From Anaerolineales bacterium UBA2395 (lineage in GTDB: Bacteria; Chloroflexota; Anaerolineae; Anaerolineales; Villigracilaceae): DNA of 64,000 nucleotides. Each line of letters begins with the position of its first letter. Within the stretch, counting starts at the first letter, position 1. The notes beneath the pieces were generated by a model. The model had not been told where the DNA came from, made no database searches, and saw only the letters and a list, made by a program, of their open reading frames with translations. This document shows, in pieces, positions 7,654-17,002 of this stretch. The stretch covers positions 62,001 through 126,000 of the forward strand of contig DDSH01000012.1 in assembly GCA_002343775.1 (NCBI GenBank), read 5' to 3'. A program made the translations under genes and the position numbers.

Positions 7654-8106
7654 TTACTTTTCCGGGCTGATTACGAACAGGTCTTGAAGGATTTGCATTG
7701 CCTGAGAGATTGTCTTCAGTTCCTCTTTTGACAGGCGGGACATTTTGACCATTAGAAATTTCTGCGCGAAATCATAGGCAACATTCAGTTCCTCTTGCCC
7801 CTGCAGAGTCAGAAAAAGGCACATTTTGCGTCGGTCTTCCTCTCCACCACGAGCATCGCGGCTCACCAACTTGCGATCCACCAGCTTGTCAATTAACACG
7901 GACATCGTTGGCAGTGACACTCCAACATGAGCAGCAACGTCTGAAAGGGAAGTGCCATGATTGCGATTGATATATAGCATCGCACGGAATTGGTGGACAT
8001 TAATGTCGGCGGCGCGCAGCTCATGAAGCTTGGCACGGATGCTGCGCATCACGAGTGGAACGACATCAATAATCCGCTCAGCGGTACCCCGAACCGTATC
8101 TATCAT
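7654..8106 (-). CDS. MarR family transcriptional regulator
   Basis: 150 residues with the MarR winged helix: INRNHGTSLSDVAAHVGVSLPTMSVLIDKLVDRKLVSR (position 48-85) and a charged wing DARGGEEDRRK. Flanking helices form the dimerisation domain. It is transcribed toward the DHA2 exporter 200 nt downstream, so it probably represses that gene and itself in response to a phenolic or other small ligand. A textbook promoter precedes it. Confidence 0.92.
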   Translation of the reverse strand: MIDTVRGTAERIIDVVPLVMRSIRAKLHELRAADINVHQFRAMLYINRNHGTSLSDVAAHVGVSLPTMSVLIDKLVDRKLVSRDARGGEEDRRKMCLFLTLQGQEELNVAYDFAQKFLMVKMSRLSKEELKTISQAMQILQDLFVISPEK

Positions 8107-8138
8107 TTCATTTCCTTTTCTAATAGTTTTGATTTCTA

Positions 8139-8167
8139 ATTATATTCCCTGCTAAAGGAATTGTCAA
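8139..8167 (-). promoter_or_regulatory. Consensus sigma-70 promoter of the MarR gene
   Basis: On the minus strand, TTGACA (8167-8162) and TATAAT (8144-8139) are separated by exactly 17 nt, a perfect consensus. The near-palindrome CAGGAATCCTG beside the -35 box, and two AGGAAT copies, are possible MarR operator half-sites. Confidence 0.8.
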
Positions 8168-8334
8168 ACAGGAATCCTGAGTCTTAATCATCATCTAGAT
8201 TTCTGATATGAGGGATAAAGAACACTCAGGCTTGCTTTGTGCTCATCATGACAGCAAGACGCGTCTCCTCAGTCCCATTGGTAGTTCAGGCTATTCTTCG
8301 CTGGCAGAAGCAAAATAAGCCAGACGCAAAAAAC

Positions 8335-8370
8335 AAAGACCGCCAGGATATGCTTACCCTGGCGGTCTTT
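8335..8370 (-). terminator. Rho-independent terminator of the ABC/HlyD operon
   Basis: A 13-bp perfect stem (AAAGACCGCCAGG with CCTGGCGGTCTTT) around a 10-nt loop. On the minus strand it is followed by GTTTTTTG. It lies just after the HlyD stop codon. Confidence 0.9.
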
Positions 8371-8387
8371 ATTTTGTCTCGTTGTTT

Positions 8388-9683
8388 TTATGGGGTCATG
8401 AAGGTTACATCAGCTGGCATACCGGGCTTGAGTTTCAGTTCGGGGTTTGGCACACTTAACTTAATGGCATAAACGGTGGCCTGGCGTCCTTCCACGGTCT
8501 GAACGTTGCGCGGGGTAAATTCCGCCTTGTCGGAAATGTAGGTCACACTGCCGGTAAAGGTCTGTCCGGGGAAAGAATCCACTGCAATGGAAACCTGATC
8601 GCCGAGATTGACCTTGCCATATTCAGTTTCGGGGATATACACCACAAGTTCTACTTCCTGGAGTTGCCCGATGGTGATGACCACACCGCCCGGGGCGAGC
8701 GTCTCGCCGACTTCGATCCCGCGAGTTAAAACAACTCCATCCACCGGCGCAGTGACTATCGTCTTTTCGAGTTGAACGTCAATCGCCGCTAGAGCCGCCT
8801 GCGCTTGCGCGAGAGCTGCTTCCGCTTGTTGGACACCAGCTTCGGCGGCTTTCAACTGCATGGACTGGTCGCCAGTAAGCAGGGAGTTGTGGTAATCCAG
8901 GGCGCGGTCAAAGCGTTCCTGCGCGACCTTCAGGCGGGCGCGAGCCTCGAGAACATCTTCGGCGGCTTTGGTGGTCAGCAGGCGGTCATAGTCAGTTTGA
9001 GCCGATTTTAGTTCGCTTTCGGCGGCGTCAAAAAGCGACTGGGCATAATCCTCCATATATTCCTTGTCCTGGGCGGCTTGCGCCTGCGTCAGGACAAGGT
9101 CGGCGATGAGAAAAGCCGCTTGCGCGTCCGCGACTCGTTTTTCAGCCTCCAGAAAATCCTGCGAAGTTAAATCGCCCAATACTTTTTCAAGATTTGCCTT
9201 CTCTTTATCAAGATTGGACTGGGAGGCTTCCGCTTCCGAGGCAGCGGAGGCAATTTTTTCCTCCTTATCAAAATACCATACCGGCAGTTCAAATTGATCC
9301 AGCTGCGTGGCGTTCCATGCGCTGGTACGCGCCTGCTGGTCTTGCAAACGAACAGCGTTCAAAGCCACATCATACTGGGCTTTGGCTGTGGCGACTGCGG
9401 CTTCCGCCAACTGCACTGACGCTTGCGCCTGCTGTTGCTGCGCCTTGAGCAGGCTGTCATCGAGGCGGAAGAGTTCGTCTCCCGCTGTCACCTGCTGACC
9501 TTCCTCCACGTTGATGGAAACGACCTGCCCGCCAACCTGCGGGGCAATTCGCACTTCACGTGAGGCAATCGTGCCGGATGCAGATAGATTGGAGGTATCC
9601 GAGCCATTGACTCCGGCGCAAGCGCCCAAGAGCAGGCTGGACACAACCAGCGCAACGATTATGGAACTTTTTTGCTTTTTCAT
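8388..9683 (-). CDS. HlyD-family periplasmic/extracytoplasmic adaptor lipoprotein
   Basis: 431 residues. The N terminus is a lipoprotein signal (lipobox LLGAC, Cys22). A first half-lipoyl segment (VRIAPQVGGQVVSINVEEGQQVTAGDELFRLDDS) is followed by a very long coiled-coil rich in Ala/Glu/Gln (about residues 75-310), then the second half-lipoyl VDGVVLTRGIEVGETLAPGG and beta-barrel segments. This is the membrane-fusion-protein layout used with ABC-2 exporters of the YbhG/YhiI type. Last gene of a minus-strand operon with two ATPases and a permease, so it likely guides the exported substrate out of the membrane. Confidence 0.9.
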   Translation of the reverse strand: MKKQKSSIIVALVVSSLLLGACAGVNGSDTSNLSASGTIASREVRIAPQVGGQVVSINVEEGQQVTAGDELFRLDDSLLKAQQQQAQASVQLAEAAVATAKAQYDVALNAVRLQDQQARTSAWNATQLDQFELPVWYFDKEEKIASAASEAEASQSNLDKEKANLEKVLGDLTSQDFLEAEKRVADAQAAFLIADLVLTQAQAAQDKEYMEDYAQSLFDAAESELKSAQTDYDRLLTTKAAEDVLEARARLKVAQERFDRALDYHNSLLTGDQSMQLKAAEAGVQQAEAALAQAQAALAAIDVQLEKTIVTAPVDGVVLTRGIEVGETLAPGGVVITIGQLQEVELVVYIPETEYGKVNLGDQVSIAVDSFPGQTFTGSVTYISDKAEFTPRNVQTVEGRQATVYAIKLSVPNPELKLKPGMPADVTFMTP

Positions 9684-9707
9684 TTTTTTACTCCGAGATA
9701 ATGGATA

Positions 9708-10844
9708 TTACAGACGTTTTCTGAACATGAACACGCTGGCGAAAAATACTACGATACTGAAGACTGTCATGGGCCAGACCCAACTCCACAAGGTGACAAA
9801 GCCCACACCCTTCAGCATGATGCCGCGCACAATTTCAAGAAAGTAAGTGACGGGCAGCAAGTAACCGGCGTAGTAGGCGATCCACGGCATGTTTTCACGC
9901 GGATAGAGCAGCCCGGCAAGGATGAACGATGGCATCATAATGAAGGACGCCATATACATCGCCTGCATTTGCGTTTGGGAAATGTTGGAAATCAAAACGC
10001 CCAAGCCCAGGGAACCAAGCAGGAAAATCAAACTCAGGACGCTCAACAGCGTGATGCTGCCAGCCACTTCCACGCCAAACCAGATCGCTCCTACGGCAAC
10101 TGTCATGGCAACATTGACAAAGGCAACCAGGACGAAGGGCAAAATCTTGCCCAGCATTAATTCCCAGGAATGGATCGGCGTCACTATCAACTGTTCCAAT
10201 GTGCCCTGCTCGCGCTCGCGCACGATGGCAAAAGCGGTCAATAGCAGGGTTTGAATTTGCAGGATGATCGCCACCAAACCCGGAATCATGAAGTTCATCT
10301 TTTTCAAGTTGGGATTGTACAGGTAGCGCACGCGGGCATCCACCGGCAGGCTGATTGCCAAACCTGTGCCGCTGCGCTCCAGCCGTTGAATTAGAATTTC
10401 CTGCGATGTGGACTGGCTGATGGTTTCAGCCGCCAACTGTGCGGTTTGCGCCACGGTGGGGTTTGAACCATCAATATAGAACTGGATAGTCCCGGTACCT
10501 CCCGTTGTAATTTCGCGTCCAAAACTTTCTGGGATATATAACCCTGCTTTGACTGTCCCAGCATCCAGCATGTCCAATATTTCGTCTTCACTATGGGCGG
10601 TGTGTGTAACCATGTAAAACCCGCTTACAGTAAATTTATCGACGAGCCATCGGCTACTATCTGTATTCGAAAGGTCGGCGACCACCAATGGAATGTCTTC
10701 CACGTCATTGGCAACCGCGTATCCCATCAGAACCAACATCATAACCGGCATGACAATCACCAGCATCAGAGTGCGCGGGTCACGGATGATATGCAGCCAC
10801 TCCTTGCGAACAATCGTCGCCATACGGCGAAACCCTTGTCCCAT
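9708..10844 (-). CDS. ABC-2 type transporter permease
   Basis: 378 residues. It has an N-terminal TM (LMLVIVMPVMMLVLMGYAV), a large extracytoplasmic domain of about 150 residues, and five C-terminal TMs beginning near LVAIILQIQTLLLTAFAIVRERE. The REREQGTLEQLIVTP motif is characteristic of YhhJ/YbhR-type permeases. Only one permease is present beside two ATPases, so it may homodimerise. Multidrug or lipid-like export is the usual role; the substrate is not determinable. Confidence 0.92.
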   Translation of the reverse strand: MGQGFRRMATIVRKEWLHIIRDPRTLMLVIVMPVMMLVLMGYAVANDVEDIPLVVADLSNTDSSRWLVDKFTVSGFYMVTHTAHSEDEILDMLDAGTVKAGLYIPESFGREITTGGTGTIQFYIDGSNPTVAQTAQLAAETISQSTSQEILIQRLERSGTGLAISLPVDARVRYLYNPNLKKMNFMIPGLVAIILQIQTLLLTAFAIVREREQGTLEQLIVTPIHSWELMLGKILPFVLVAFVNVAMTVAVGAIWFGVEVAGSITLLSVLSLIFLLGSLGLGVLISNISQTQMQAMYMASFIMMPSFILAGLLYPRENMPWIAYYAGYLLPVTYFLEIVRGIMLKGVGFVTLWSWVWPMTVFSIVVFFASVFMFRKRL

Positions 10845-10853
10845 AAAAACCTC

Positions 10854-11807
10854 CTATTTAATTTCTGCCCGCGCTTGCAGGCGATTTTCTTGATCTACGA
10901 GCGAAACGAACACATCCTCCAGCGAAGGCAGGACTCTTTCGATACGCTCTACGGCGATGTGATTGGACCTCAATGCCTTCTCCAACGCCGGCTTTTGTTT
11001 CTCAGAATCGACTTGAACATGAATCAACACGCCATGCGCGGCGGCATCATGCACGATGGGCAGGTCTTTCAAAATCTGTTCGGCGCGTCCGGGGTCGTCG
11101 CAATCCACTTCAAAGAGCGTGCCTTTCATGCTTTCGCGCAATGCATCGGGGTCGCTCAGGGCAATCAGGCGTGAGCGGTACATCATCCCAATCACGTTGC
11201 AGAACTCGGCTTCATCCATGTAATGGGTAGTTGCCAACACGCTCACGCCCTCGCCAGCCAGACGATAGATCATCTCCCAAAATTCGCGTCGCGAAACCGG
11301 GTCTACGCCGGCTGTGGGTTCGTCGAGAAAAAGCATGGGAGGTTCATGCACAATGGCGCACGCCAGCGCCAGCCTTTGCCGCCATGCGCCCGAAAGGTCG
11401 CTGGTCAATTGTTTCTCGCGCCCGCGCAGCCCCGCCATGTCAATCAATTCGCCCAGTCGGCTTTTGACCTTGTTCTGCGGCACGCCGTAGAGGTTGGCAT
11501 AAAAATCCAGGTTTTCGGAAACGGTCAGGTCGTTGTATAGCGAGAACTTTTGAGACATATAGCCAATGCGCTGCTTGACCTCTTCCGATTGACTTGCCAC
11601 GTTGTAGCCCATCACGAGCGCGCTTCCCGCTGTAGGGCGGATGATGCCGCATAACATGCGCATCGTGGTTGTTTTTCCAGCCCCGTTGGGACCAAGCAAA
11701 CCGAAAACCTCGCCGCGCGGAATATCAAACGTGACATGGTCTACTGCAATGAAATCACCAAACTGGCAGACCAATTCCTGGGCTTCTACCGCTTTTTCAA
11801 CGCTCAT
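10854..11807 (-). CDS. ABC transporter ATP-binding protein with altered signature
   Basis: 317 residues. Walker A is GPNGAGKTTTM, Walker B LFLDEPTAGVDP, with an H-loop in VLATTHYMDEAE. The signature is LSGAWRQRL instead of LSGGQ, so the second Gly is replaced. The partner ATPase (11804-12748) has LSGGM, and the pair may be an asymmetric heterodimer. It overlaps the upstream ATPase gene by 4 nt and is followed after 9 nt by the permease. Confidence 0.92.
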   Translation of the reverse strand: MSVEKAVEAQELVCQFGDFIAVDHVTFDIPRGEVFGLLGPNGAGKTTTMRMLCGIIRPTAGSALVMGYNVASQSEEVKQRIGYMSQKFSLYNDLTVSENLDFYANLYGVPQNKVKSRLGELIDMAGLRGREKQLTSDLSGAWRQRLALACAIVHEPPMLFLDEPTAGVDPVSRREFWEMIYRLAGEGVSVLATTHYMDEAEFCNVIGMMYRSRLIALSDPDALRESMKGTLFEVDCDDPGRAEQILKDLPIVHDAAAHGVLIHVQVDSEKQKPALEKALRSNHIAVERIERVLPSLEDVFVSLVDQENRLQARAEIK

Positions 11808-12748
11808 ACTTTCGCCTCCTGTGTTTCCGCAAGATGGATAAAGACGTCTTCCATCGAAACTTTTGCCTCGCGCAGGATGCTGACTTCCGCGCCTTCTTTC
11901 TTCAGGGATTTTTCGATTCTCGGCATGACCTCAGCCGGGTTGCTGACCGAGAGGCGCAGGCGGTCGCCGACGGCTCTCCAGCCAAGCACGCCCTTCGTCT
12001 GGTCGGCGACGGCGCGTAACGTTTTGCGCGGCTGGGCTTTGACTTCCACAATGCGGAACGGCATCTGCTCTTCCAATTCCGCTGGCGCGCCCGTAATCAG
12101 CATCTGCCCGTGATAAAGCACGCCCACGCGGTTGCAACGTTCGGCTTCATCCATGTACGGCGTACTGACCATCACCGTCACGCCGCGCTGAATGACTTTG
12201 GCTAATAACTGCCATAACTCGCGGCGCGAGACCGGGTCCACGCCTGTTGTGGGTTCATCCAGCAACAGGATTTGCGGCTCGTGAATCAAGGCGCACGCCA
12301 GCGCCAGTTTTTTGCGCATCCCGCCCGAAAGGTTCTCGCTGCGGCGGGTGGTGAAATCCGTTAGGCGCGCAAATTCCAGCAATTCGTCAATTCGTCTTTT
12401 TTGCACGTTGCGCGGCACACCATTCATATCCGCAAAGAAACGCAGGTTTTCCATCACGCTTAAATCGGGGTACAAACTAAAGGCTTGCGGCATATACCCA
12501 AGCAGAGCGCGGATTTCCTCCGGTTGTTTGTGAACGTCAAAACTCGCCAGATGCGCCGACCCTGAGGTGGCTTCCATGACAGTGGAAAGGATTCTCAGCA
12601 GCGTGGTTTTCCCCGCTCCATCGGGTCCAACCACCCCATAGAGTTCACCTTTATTTACTGAAAGGTCAATCTCTGTCAGGGCAGGTTCCGCATCCCTTCC
12701 TTTTGAGTAGTATTTTGTGAGTTGCTGCGCTATTACAATTCCTTCCAT
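11804..12748 (-). CDS. ABC transporter ATP-binding protein
   Basis: 314 residues. Walker A GPDGAGKTTLLRI, Q-loop YMPQAFSLYPDLSV, signature LSGGMRKKLALA, Walker B ILLLDEPTTGVDP. The histidine switch position reads VSTPYMDEAERC, so the usual His is replaced by Pro. It is first of the transporter genes, 36 nt after the HTH regulator, and overlaps the next ATPase. It probably forms a heterodimer with that ATPase to power the ABC-2 permease. Confidence 0.92.
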   Translation of the reverse strand: MEGIVIAQQLTKYYSKGRDAEPALTEIDLSVNKGELYGVVGPDGAGKTTLLRILSTVMEATSGSAHLASFDVHKQPEEIRALLGYMPQAFSLYPDLSVMENLRFFADMNGVPRNVQKRRIDELLEFARLTDFTTRRSENLSGGMRKKLALACALIHEPQILLLDEPTTGVDPVSRRELWQLLAKVIQRGVTVMVSTPYMDEAERCNRVGVLYHGQMLITGAPAELEEQMPFRIVEVKAQPRKTLRAVADQTKGVLGWRAVGDRLRLSVSNPAEVMPRIEKSLKKEGAEVSILREAKVSMEDVFIHLAETQEAKV

Positions 12749-12784
12749 TTACTTCTCCTGTAGGGTAATTACTATGCCCAATGA

Positions 12785-13480
12785 TTATTCATTTCTCAAG
12801 GGCGCGATTATTTTTGAGAGCATGTCTCCTAAATGACTACGGGCTTCCTTATCCATGCGTTCGAGCAGGATTTCATATTTGCGAATTTTCTTGAGAAAAC
12901 CATCTGTGAGTTCCACCGCATCATCTTCACTTGATGCCAGTCCCAGCATGAATCCCGGAAGCAGGTAGAGATCCCCCGCATTTTTTTTCTCAATTAATGC
13001 CAGTATCACGGAAGCGTAATAATCCATCATGCGATGCCGTCCCCTGGCACGCAACCTTGTAACCAGATCGCTAATCAGGTTTGAGCAATATAGCACATCG
13101 TCGAGCCCGCCTTCCACCTGAAGGAGGATGTCTTCGGCAAGTTTTGCGTCTTCAAACTCCCCAGCTGCAATCTTTGTGATAATTCTTTCCTTGGCTTCCT
13201 CCCAGGATGTTGCTTCAGCCCCTGCCAACTTTCTGAAGGTTTCCTCAGCCTTTTTGGTAGGTTTAAATGAAACAGAAGCCCGCCCGGGACCCTCGCTATG
13301 GGTTTCATACACCGATTCAACATAGCCTTTTTCCTCCAACAATCGGAGCATGTCATACGCAGTGTATTTGCTGAGATTCAATTGCTCCGCTACGGTTGAA
13401 TAGTGGATGGGTTCCTGGATTTCCTTATAGATATCCAGCATTTTTTCAACAAATGCTTTTTGTCTTTTTGTGATTTTCAT
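12785..13480 (-). CDS. Winged-helix transcriptional regulator of the export operon
   Basis: 231 residues. The N-terminal wHTH includes PIHYSTVAEQLNLSKYTAYDMLRLLEEKGYVES (about residues 20-52). The remainder is helical with no recognised ligand domain. It is the first gene of the operon with the ABC exporter, consistent with local control, and resembles a TrmB/GbsR-like layout without clear assignment. Its promoter carries two ACCAAAATA repeats that may be binding sites. Confidence 0.75.
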   Translation of the reverse strand: MKITKRQKAFVEKMLDIYKEIQEPIHYSTVAEQLNLSKYTAYDMLRLLEEKGYVESVYETHSEGPGRASVSFKPTKKAEETFRKLAGAEATSWEEAKERIITKIAAGEFEDAKLAEDILLQVEGGLDDVLYCSNLISDLVTRLRARGRHRMMDYYASVILALIEKKNAGDLYLLPGFMLGLASSEDDAVELTDGFLKKIRKYEILLERMDKEARSHLGDMLSKIIAPLRNE

Positions 13481-13486
13481 CAGAAT

Positions 13487-13522
13487 ACCAAAATAACAAA
13501 TTTTCCCAAAAAAACCAAAATA
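13487..13522. repeat. Pair of direct repeats ACCAAAATA in the operon leader
   Basis: The 9-mer occurs at 13487-13495 and 13514-13522, 27 nt apart, between the start codon of the HTH regulator and its -10 box. Candidate regulator half-sites; no direct evidence. Confidence 0.4.
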
Positions 13523-13530
13523 TAGGCGGA

Positions 13531-13559
13531 ATACTATCCCCTGTGAGTTAATTTGTCAA
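13531..13559 (-). promoter_or_regulatory. Sigma-70 promoter of the HTH-ABC export operon
   Basis: Minus strand TTGACA (13559-13554), 17-nt spacer, TAGTAT (13536-13531). It reads toward the regulator at 13480. Confidence 0.75.
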
Positions 13560-13597
13560 GTGAAAAAATACACAAACATGTAATCTCCCCATCCCCA

Positions 13598-13632
13598 CAA
13601 AAAACTCCCGACTTCAGACCGTCGGGAGTTTA
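13598..13632 (-). terminator. Rho-independent terminator of the glycoside operon
   Basis: AAACTCCCGAC and GTCGGGAGTTT form an 11-bp stem around an 8-nt loop, followed on the minus strand by TTTTG. It ends transcription of the alpha/beta hydrolase gene. Confidence 0.9.
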
Positions 13633-13649
13633 TCTTTCTCTTTTGGGGC

Positions 13650-14498
13650 TTACCTCCCGCCGTACACTTCCGCGAGAAAATTCTTTAGCGCGGGCATGTA
13701 CCCGTCAAAGCGCGTGCGGCGGATGTCATGACTTGCCCCTTCGAGGTGGACGAACTTCAATTTTGCGTTGGCTTCAGCCGCTTTTTGCGCCGCTTCAGGC
13801 GAGACAATGGACATCTTTTCCTTATCACCGATGATCAAAAGAATGGGCGACTGGATTTTGCGAATGACATCGAACGGCGCGGAGAGGTCCATCGGCATGG
13901 TCGCCATTGACCCCAGAAAGTTGAAACTCAGTCGCTTTTTCGAGTTCAGCCAGGGTTGGATTTCATCATCGGGGTAGGCTGCCATCCCCTTGCGCGCCAT
14001 GTTTAATCCAATGAAGCGCGGCATCAGTTTGAACATGCGCATGTACTTCGCCATCATCTTGCCGAGTTCCTTCGGATCCATCACCTGCTTCCCGTCGCCC
14101 AATTGCTCGCCAGGTAAGACGATGGGCGGGTCTTCGAGAAACACGCCGCGCACCAAATGGGGGTACTCCGCCGCCAGGTGCATGGACGTATCCGCGCCCA
14201 TTGAATGACCACCCACCACAGGGCGCTCCAGTTTCAGGGCTTCGATCAGCCCCGCCAAATCCGCCACGCGCTGTTGTGTTGCATAATCTCCCTTGCCAGA
14301 CGCCGACTTTCCATGCCCGCGCGCGTCGGGCAGGATAACATCGTAATCGTGCTCCAACCCCTTGACGACATGCGTCCAGCATAGACCGTCATCTCCCGCG
14401 CCGTGATTGATGACCACCTGCGGTTTGTCGCCACCTGTGCGATAGTAATGCAGGCGCAAGCCATTTGCGTTTACATACCCACCCGACCATTTTGTCAT
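13650..14498 (-). CDS. Alpha/beta hydrolase
   Basis: 282 residues of the alpha/beta-hydrolase fold. It has oxyanion strand VVINHGAGDDGLCW, nucleophile elbow GGHSMGA with Ser, acid region ILLIIGDKEKMS and catalytic His in LEGASHDIRRTR. No signal peptide. The ribosome site AAAGGAGTATCCT supports this start. It closes the operon with two GH3 enzymes, so it might deacylate glycoside substrates or their aglycones; the family alone does not show the substrate. Confidence 0.88.
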   Translation of the reverse strand: MTKWSGGYVNANGLRLHYYRTGGDKPQVVINHGAGDDGLCWTHVVKGLEHDYDVILPDARGHGKSASGKGDYATQQRVADLAGLIEALKLERPVVGGHSMGADTSMHLAAEYPHLVRGVFLEDPPIVLPGEQLGDGKQVMDPKELGKMMAKYMRMFKLMPRFIGLNMARKGMAAYPDDEIQPWLNSKKRLSFNFLGSMATMPMDLSAPFDVIRKIQSPILLIIGDKEKMSIVSPEAAQKAAEANAKLKFVHLEGASHDIRRTRFDGYMPALKNFLAEVYGGR

Positions 14499-14554
14499 AG
14501 GATACTCCTTTCAATTATTACTACGCAGAACGCCCCGAAAGAAGTCTCACGCAG

Positions 14555-16972
14555 TTACTTTTTCGTCGCCATGCTTGCGCGGACGAAGGCAAACAAGCCT
14601 CTAAAAAAGCGCCCATTAATTATCGTCAGAAGCGCTTCCAGTTTTGCACGGTTGAAGGCTCCGCCCATCATCAACATGCTGCGCAAGGGCATTTCCTGAA
14701 CCATGTGCGCCATCATCGCGCCTGTTGGCGTATCTTCCTTGTCTTTGATCATCTTGCCAATCTGGTCTTTCATCATTTGGAACAGTTGCCTGCCAATGAA
14801 CGAGCCGCTCATTTCACTGATGGGCGTATTGAGCGTGTACATCCCTTTGGGGGTTGGCGCATTAGCAGGGATGGGTCTCCCAAGCAGGGCTTCAAAATCC
14901 TTTTGACTGACGGATGCTCCTTTGGGGAAGTCGTAATAGGCGGCGAGCCGCTCCCTGTCAGCGGGGAAAGAAGCCTGCTGGTTAGAATCAAGCCGAATGG
15001 TCGCAGTGAGGCGGATGTCGCGTGAGGAAGCGCCGACGAGAATCTCGAAGTCGCCCGCCTCCACAATCCAATCGCACTGAGTCACATCATAAAACGCGAA
15101 GGCGCGGCGGTTCAACTCGATGCTCACTTCTTTTTCTTCGCCAGGCTGAAGTTCAACTTTGATAAATCCATTGAGTTCTTTTTGCGGACGGAATGCGGTG
15201 GATTCGACATCCCGCACATAGACCTGCGCCGCTTCTTTTCCTAACCTATTGCCTGTGTTCTTGACCTTGAACGTTATCTTCGCTGAATCCTTTTCCGCTT
15301 TCACAGACAGGTCGCGGTACTCGAACGCAGTGTAACTCAAGCCATGCCCGAATGGAAACAGCACGTCCTGACCGACGGTATCGTAATAGCGATAGCCAAC
15401 GTAAATGCTTTCGCGGTATTCGACCACTTCGGGACCGCCAGGGTAAGGCTGGGCGGGAGTATCGGAAAATTTCAGGGGGAAGGTCTCAGCGAGTTTGCCG
15501 CTGGGGTTGACCCTGCCCGTGATAGTATCGGCAAGCGCGCCCGCGCCCGCCTGCCCGCCGAGGTAGCCTTCCAAAATGGCAGGCACATCATCCACCCAGG
15601 GCATTTCAACGGGCGCGCCGTTGCTCAACACGACGATAACTTTTTGATGCGCGGCAGCAAGGCGCTGAATGAGCGCGTTGTGACCAGACGGCATGTGCAT
15701 GTGGGCGCGGTCAATGCCTTCGGTTTCGTACATATCGGGCAGCCCCGCGCAGACGATGGCGACATCCGCTTTCCCTGCGGTTTCAATGGCTTCCTGAATC
15801 AGGGTGTCATCGGCGGCGTCGCCTTTTTCGGTGTAGCCCGCCGCGTACAGGATGTTTTCTGCGCCGATGAGTTTGACCAGTTCATCGTGGAGATTATCCA
15901 ATTGGGTGGGGTTCATCAACGAACTGCCCGCGCCCTGGTAACGAGGCGTTTTCGCAAAGCGCCCAATCAGGGCGATTTTGGTATTGGCGGGAAAGGGCAG
16001 GAGTTGCCCATCGTTTTTGAGCAATACCGCACCTTCGGCGGCGGCGCGGCGTGCCAGTTCGTGATGCGCCTGTTTGTCGTAGGTGAAATCCTTTGAGAGG
16101 GTTTCATCGGCTTTGAAAATCAATGTCAAAATGCGTTCCACCGCGCGGTCGAGAACAGTGACATCCAACTCGCCAGATTTGACAGCCGCGATGATGCGTT
16201 CATCGTTTCCGTTTGGCGTACCAGGCATTTCGAGTTCCACGCCTGCGTTAAGAGCATCCACGCGCTCGTTCATCGCGCCCCAGTCGGTGACAACCAATCC
16301 TTGATGCCCCCACTCTTCCTTGAGAATGTCGGTCATCAGATATTTGTTTTCGCAGGCGTAGGTCCCGTTGATGCGGTTGTAGGAACACATCACCGTCCAG
16401 GGTTGGGACTCCTTGACGGCGATCTCAAAACCCGCCAGATAGATTTCGCGCATAGCGCGTTCATCTACGACCGAGTCGCCGGTCATGCGGCGGTGTTCCT
16501 GATTGTTGAGGGCGTAATGTTTCATGGAAGTCCCCACGCCCTGACTCTGCACGCCGTTGATATGACTCTTGGCGATTTCGCCTGTGAGATACGGGTCTTC
16601 GGAGAAATACTCAAAATTGCGACCACACAAGGGAGAACGTTTGATATTGATGCCGGGTCCCAGGATAACGCCGACTTTTTCCTGACGGCATTCTTGTCCC
16701 AATGCTTTTCCGACTTCAAAGATCAAGTCTCGGTTCCATGTGGCCGCAAGCGCGGAGGCGGTGGGGAAACAGGTAGCGGGAACGCTTTCATTCAAGCCCA
16801 CATGGTCTGCTTCCCCAGCCTGTTTTCGCAAACCATGTGGACCGTCTGTGACCATGATGGATGGGATTTTGAGACGATCAATCCCTTTGAGATGCCAGAA
16901 ATCTTTGCCAGAGCAAAGCGCGGCTTTTTCTTCAAGAGTCATTTGCGAAATGATGGAATTGACGTTTTTCAT
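14555..16972 (-). CDS. Glycoside hydrolase family 3 (beta-glucosidase type), copy B
   Basis: 805 residues, no signal peptide, so intracellular. Domain order: GH3 TIM barrel with substrate motif GPGINIKRSPLCGRNFEY and nucleophile Asp230 in VVTDWGAM, then the alpha/beta sandwich (VIVVLSNGAPVEMPW), then a fibronectin-III-like domain (FKVKNTGNRLGKEAAQVYV) and an extra C-terminal part of about 100 residues ending in a hydrophobic helical tail. GH3 beta-glucosidases remove terminal beta-glucose from oligosaccharides. Copy A (17003-19420) is the same length and co-linear, so they are paralogues by duplication, now clearly diverged. Confidence 0.95.
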   Translation of the reverse strand: MKNVNSIISQMTLEEKAALCSGKDFWHLKGIDRLKIPSIMVTDGPHGLRKQAGEADHVGLNESVPATCFPTASALAATWNRDLIFEVGKALGQECRQEKVGVILGPGINIKRSPLCGRNFEYFSEDPYLTGEIAKSHINGVQSQGVGTSMKHYALNNQEHRRMTGDSVVDERAMREIYLAGFEIAVKESQPWTVMCSYNRINGTYACENKYLMTDILKEEWGHQGLVVTDWGAMNERVDALNAGVELEMPGTPNGNDERIIAAVKSGELDVTVLDRAVERILTLIFKADETLSKDFTYDKQAHHELARRAAAEGAVLLKNDGQLLPFPANTKIALIGRFAKTPRYQGAGSSLMNPTQLDNLHDELVKLIGAENILYAAGYTEKGDAADDTLIQEAIETAGKADVAIVCAGLPDMYETEGIDRAHMHMPSGHNALIQRLAAAHQKVIVVLSNGAPVEMPWVDDVPAILEGYLGGQAGAGALADTITGRVNPSGKLAETFPLKFSDTPAQPYPGGPEVVEYRESIYVGYRYYDTVGQDVLFPFGHGLSYTAFEYRDLSVKAEKDSAKITFKVKNTGNRLGKEAAQVYVRDVESTAFRPQKELNGFIKVELQPGEEKEVSIELNRRAFAFYDVTQCDWIVEAGDFEILVGASSRDIRLTATIRLDSNQQASFPADRERLAAYYDFPKGASVSQKDFEALLGRPIPANAPTPKGMYTLNTPISEMSGSFIGRQLFQMMKDQIGKMIKDKEDTPTGAMMAHMVQEMPLRSMLMMGGAFNRAKLEALLTIINGRFFRGLFAFVRASMATKK

Positions 16973-17002
16973 GGATTATCTTTTTTACACAGAATTAACT
17001 TT

